Shown here: positions 61,001 to 64,000 of the stretch, piece after piece
Numbering within the stretch: position 1 is the first letter of the stretch
Layout of the letters: each line of letters opens with the position of its first letter
Source: Tanytarsus gracilentus
Taxonomy: Eukaryota; Arthropoda; Insecta; Diptera; Chironomidae
Assembly (NCBI GenBank): GCA_038502055.1
Contig: JAXRKN010000037.1
Coordinates: forward strand, 3,844,001 to 3,908,000
DNA length: 64,000 nucleotides
Direction of reading: 5' to 3'
The notes under the pieces: generated by a model
The model's database searches: none
What the model was told of the DNA's origin: nothing
The model's input: only the letters and a program-made list of their open reading frames with translations
Made by a program: the position numbers and the translations under genes

Positions 61001-61845
61001 GTCGTGCTTTTGCATTATCTTTCTCCAATTCACGATATCGCCGCACAATTTCGGTATATCTGCCACGATACTTTTGATATTTGTCGAGTGAGTTACGATA
61101 TGCTTGATAGATGTGTTCCTTACTTATCTGTTCAAGTTGAACACCGACCGAAGATGTAATGCTCGAGTCTTCAGCCTCGCTGGCACTTTCCCAATCCGAC
61201 TGTGGACTATAAATCTTTAATATGAAATAAAAAATAATTAGTTGATGAATTCCAATTAAAGTCAATAACAACTGACCGGCTGATGATCGTAGTGAGGTAA
61301 TCGAAATGAGACATCACTTGCCACGGAGGAATTAGACAGTTTTCTTATTCGCTGTATTGTGCCATTACCGTTACTCGACGTCATCGTTGCGTTTGCATTT
61401 GTTAGAGCGCTGGAACTGCTTGGACTGAATAAATCTACACTAACTGGCTTCGTACTGCTCGGTGTGGATGTGTTATTTAACGGAATTGTCTTCATCGGAC
61501 TATTTTGGGGTGTATCCTCGGATAGAGAAAAGAAATTTTCATTTGCTGATGACGAAAATTCACTACTGCTCTGATTATTTGAATTTGATGTGCCATTCTC
61601 ATCTGAATTAGAGCTTGAACCTGCTGAACTTACAGCCGCCTATAAGGCAAAAAGAAGACATAATTATTTTTCTCTAAATAAACAATGATGATTTGTTACA
61701 AAAAAATCTAATTGGAATTTTTTTTTGATTTAAATTTAACATTTTCAATATTTCACGTCACCTGCGCGGAATTAATGATCTCCTGAAAGCGTGCTGGCGA
61801 TTGCTTAACTTCTTCAGCTATTTTATCCTTTAGTTTCTTGAACAT
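55099..61845 (-). CDS. Golgin245: Golgin-245 (GOLGA4-like) trans-Golgi coiled-coil tether with GRIP domain, interrupted by a transposon
   Basis: Exons on the minus strand: 61762..61845, 61277..61639, 60342..61214, 59595..60284, 59139..59531, 55497..57458, 55367..55438, 55181..55303 and 55099..55125. With the insertion between 57458 and 59139 removed the frame is continuous, about 1,528 residues. The N-terminus MFKKLKDKIAEE, the Ser-rich segment and YRGRYTEIVRRY...RRISELREQC..EQQAKAHL match GOLGA4. A very long Glu/Lys/Leu coiled coil follows, and the C-terminus is a GRIP domain (FEYLRNILFQYLSG, then LVKVIAAVLKFTPQQ). GRIP domains bind Arl1-GTP at the trans-Golgi and the coiled coil captures vesicles. 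As it stands, unspliced translation would stop about 20-35 codons into the element and lose the GRIP domain. Confidence 0.9.
57459..57466. repeat. Target-site duplication, left (8 bp)
   Basis: GCTATCGC, identical to 59139-59146. On the minus strand it supplies codons GAT AGC of the host gene. Confidence 0.82.
57467..59138. mobile_element. 1.67-kb non-autonomous TIR transposon (hAT-like) inside a Golgin-245 coding exon
   Basis: Inverted termini: about 35 identical bases starting GGTCACCCAGCCGACAGAAA near each end (57474 onward, and 59131 downward on the other strand). Subterminal AGAATTTCTGCAG repeats occur at both ends. The 8-bp direct repeat GCTATCGC at 57459-57466 and 59139-59146 is the target duplication. 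Deleting the element plus one repeat restores the host frame exactly. The interior is AT-rich with no transposase frame. Confidence 0.88.
58291..58355 (+). other. tRNA-like / Pol III promoter-like segment inside the transposon
   Basis: TGGTCTCGTGG (58301) resembles an A box and AGTTCGAGTTC (58335) a B box, 23 nt apart. The region is far more GC-rich than its surroundings and is followed by an A-rich stretch. It could be a nested tRNA-derived SINE. It does not fold as a full tRNA by eye. Confidence 0.4.
59139..59146. repeat. Target-site duplication, right (8 bp)
   Basis: GCTATCGC, partner of 57459-57466. Confidence 0.82.
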
Positions 61846-62781
61846 TTTGCGGATATTTTACTTTAATTGAAGAAAGTTGAAATTTTGATGAAAATATTTG
61901 TTCAAAAACTGTTTGACCGTTAAGTAATCAGTGAACTTTTTTTTTGCGTTTTTTACTGGGAAACAAAAATTTACTGAAGACGAGGGAAGAGTCAAAAATA
62001 AATTAATTGTTACAATTCATTTTATTATTTTAAATGATTAATGAAGAAAGTTGAAGATTACAAAATATCTGCAATGGATTTTTCATGAAAATTAAAAAGT
62101 ATAAAAATTTCTTATTTTTTTGTTCGTGAATCTTCCTGAACGCACTCTAAAAATTCAAAAATTATTCGAACGACATTTTTTAACATTTTATTTTATGTGC
62201 AATGATCCTTAATTGCAACTGAATATTTTTTCCAGCAATAAAAAGTAATTTCATTTCCTGATTGCATGTGCACACAATTTTTAATAAGATTTTTTCCTGT
62301 GGTGTTTTGCAAAAGTTTTAATGGTCAAAAATTGTAATTTATTGCGCAGCATAAAGTAAAAATAAAATGCATTATAAATTTTAAATGCTTCAATTATTAA
62401 CAGGATCCTTAGAATTTTCAATATTTTTTTAACAACGATGGTGGAAAAAATATTCTTTTGAGTTTTGTTACTATGTCGCGTTAAGGGAACAATATAGAAT
62501 TTTTCTTTAAAAATAAAACGAGTTAAAAATTTATGTGCAACCCTCTTAACTTTTTAATGACACTTTTTCTTGCAGTTTTCCTAGAAAAAAAAAACATTTT
62601 ATTTACTAGCGCTTTATAGATGAATGAACTTCTCATGTTTCAAAGGCCTTATAAACACGGTATCATTTCAGTACACCCATATGATTGCGTGCAAGTTTCT
62701 ATGGCGACTCGGTTGTCTGTAAACAAGTATTTTACGATAATTTCAGCAGAACAATTTTGGCTTAAAAAAAGTATTCGGAAA
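61846..62781. promoter_or_regulatory. Divergent promoter region of Golgin-245 (-) and BBS4 (+)
   Basis: 936 nt separate the two start codons. Apart from the X-box close to BBS4, the sequence is AT-rich without obvious elements. An in-frame ATG at 62620 lies upstream of the X-box and is probably not used. Confidence 0.5.
62695..62708 (+). promoter_or_regulatory. RFX X-box in the BBS4 promoter
   Basis: GTTTCT-AT-GGCGAC fits the X-box consensus RYYNYY-N(1-3)-RRNRAC at all fixed positions. It lies 74-87 nt upstream of the BBS4 start codon, the usual place in ciliary genes. RFX factors switch on such genes in ciliated cells; in flies these are sensory neurons and sperm lineages. Confidence 0.75.
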
Positions 62782-64000
62782 ATGAGCTCGGTCAATTTTT
62801 TTTCGCTGAATGGAAATTCACATAAAAACTTGTCGTCTACTACAGTTGCACCGCTGAAAAAAGGTAAAAAATTGTACAGAATATTTTGCATAAAAAATTA
62901 AAATCCCGAGGTAAGCTTTAATGAAATCTTTTTAAATACATAGGGAATGAGTACCGTGTAATTTAAAGTTCAAAAATGTTGCAATTGAGTACGAGTTCTT
63001 TACACCAAAGTTCCATGTATTCACAAAAAATCCTGAAAGCTCTTCAATTATCATAATTAAATTATGCAAGAAAGAATAAATACAAAGAATATTTCTCGGA
63101 AGGAGAATAATAAAAAAAAATCTTGTCTTCTTGTCTTCTCATCAGATAATTTATTAATAATGGAAAATCTCAACTGGCTCCTTCACAAAATGTACATGAT
63201 GGGTGACTTTGTATTCTGCAAGGAATTGATTGAACAACAAATGCAACATCATCTGAACAAAGAGTATTTGTTCTATGTGAAAGTAAGTGATGGAATTTAA
63301 TTAATAATCTTTGGATGGGATAGCTAAGACAAGAAAAATGTTAAGAATACTCGAAATTTTTAATTAAATGTGTACGCAAGCATATAATATTTAGGTATTT
63401 TTCTTGGAAGAATTGTTTCATTTCTCTTGCCCACATACATCCTCTCTGTCGTTTGCTAACTCGATTCACCCACGTTTTTACTTCTTAAGGGAATGATTTT
63501 GAGAGATGAAGGTCAAAACCATGAGGCGCTAAAATGTTTTAAGCGAACAATCGATTTTGATTCTAAAAATGCTAACAATTATAAGGAGATTGGAAAAACT
63601 TTGTAAGTAAACTTGTAACAAAAAATGTTCTTTCTTTAACCCCTGGCTATTTTGCAATAAGTTTAATTTTTTCATTTCATTGAACACAAAAAGATTTAAA
63701 ATTGGAAAATACAATCAAAGTTTAGAGATTTTTCTCAAAGCGGAGTCTCTATTGGATTCACCGGACTATGAAATTTATCATTATATAGCCGATTTACTTC
63801 GAATGAATGCAAAACATTCAAAAGGAACCAACAACATGCAAGATGCAAAAGAGTACTTTCGGCGTTCAATTATGTGTGGAAAGCAAATAAACACGTATAA
63901 AACCCTATCGGGGATTTATCGAAAAGAAAAGGACTATACGAAAGCAATTGAGCTTTTGGAAAGTAGCTTGAGGTTCACATAAAAGTCTTTTGAGTTTAGC
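62782..64000 (+). CDS. BBS4: BBS4, N-terminal part (BBSome TPR subunit; runs off the right edge)
   Basis: Exons 62782..62863, 63146..63282, 63490..63602 and 63694 to at least about 63970. After a short polar N-terminus the sequence reads ENLNWLLHKMYMMGDFVFCK, matching the 'KQNWLIHLHYIRKDYEACK' block of human BBS4. TPR repeats follow (GMILRDEGQNHEALKCFKRT, IGKYNQSLEIFLKAE, IYRKEKDYTKAIELLESSL). BBS4 is a TPR subunit of the BBSome, which carries membrane cargo in and out of cilia. The start at 62782 was chosen because the X-box lies just upstream. The final donor near 63965-63976 is uncertain: the open frame meets a stop at 63980, while the family has many more TPRs, so another exon must lie beyond the window. 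Confidence 0.88.

Noticed and set aside
62620..62781. Upstream in-frame ATG giving BBS4 a 54-residue N-terminal extension
   Set aside because: The X-box falls inside this stretch, so it is probably promoter DNA; the extra residues do not resemble BBS4.
1..64000. CRISPR arrays, operons, phage or bacterial insertions
   Set aside because: No spaced repeats or prokaryotic gene structure; every recognised gene has eukaryotic introns or insect homologues.

Overview
This is nuclear DNA of an insect, most likely a dipteran of the midge/mosquito type. The base composition is very AT-rich. Most introns are about 50-70 nt with GT/AG ends. The genes have clear fly orthologues: mbt (PAK4 kinase), trabid, Golgin-245, TMEM177, BBS4, a ZAD zinc-finger protein, an insect gustatory receptor and alpha-type carboxylesterases. 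No bacterial, phage or CRISPR feature is present. All exon boundaries were placed by hand by tracking splice signals and codon phase.

Layout. 1-1292 (-): the 5' half of an SLC12A8-type cation-chloride cotransporter. 2031-3320 (+): gustatory receptor. 3841-5854 (-): mbt. 6391-9238 (+): ZAD/C2H2 zinc-finger protein. 10396-13272 (-): trabid deubiquitinase. 13497-17110 (+): two tandem alpha-esterases. 17105-18775 (-): two small secreted-protein genes, one split by a short retroposon with a 22-bp target-site duplication. 19915-19997: tRNA-Ser(CGA). 20285-21575 (+): two small three-exon secreted peptide genes. 30659-46223 (+): a 15-kb gene for a one-FN3, one-TM protein whose transmembrane segment closely resembles vertebrate FNDC4/FNDC5; it has an in-frame TAG followed by 204 open codons across three exons. 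48747-51651 (+): TMEM177 preceded by a truncated tandem copy. 52920-54555 (+): MIF4G-domain protein. 55099-61845 (-): Golgin-245, interrupted by a 1.67-kb terminal-inverted-repeat element with an 8-bp target duplication inside a coding exon. 62782-end (+): the N-terminal part of BBS4, with an RFX X-box in its promoter.

The left third and the last 15 kb are compact, with housekeeping genes in divergent or convergent pairs. The middle (about 21.6-46 kb) is mostly intron and intergenic DNA. The genes do not form one pathway.

The most interesting observations are the two transposon insertions that can be undone in silico to restore an open reading frame (one with splice sites that would let it act as a new intron), the candidate stop-codon readthrough in the FNDC-like gene, the FNDC4/5 resemblance itself, patchwise 100% identity between the tandem esterases, and the recent partial TMEM177 duplication.
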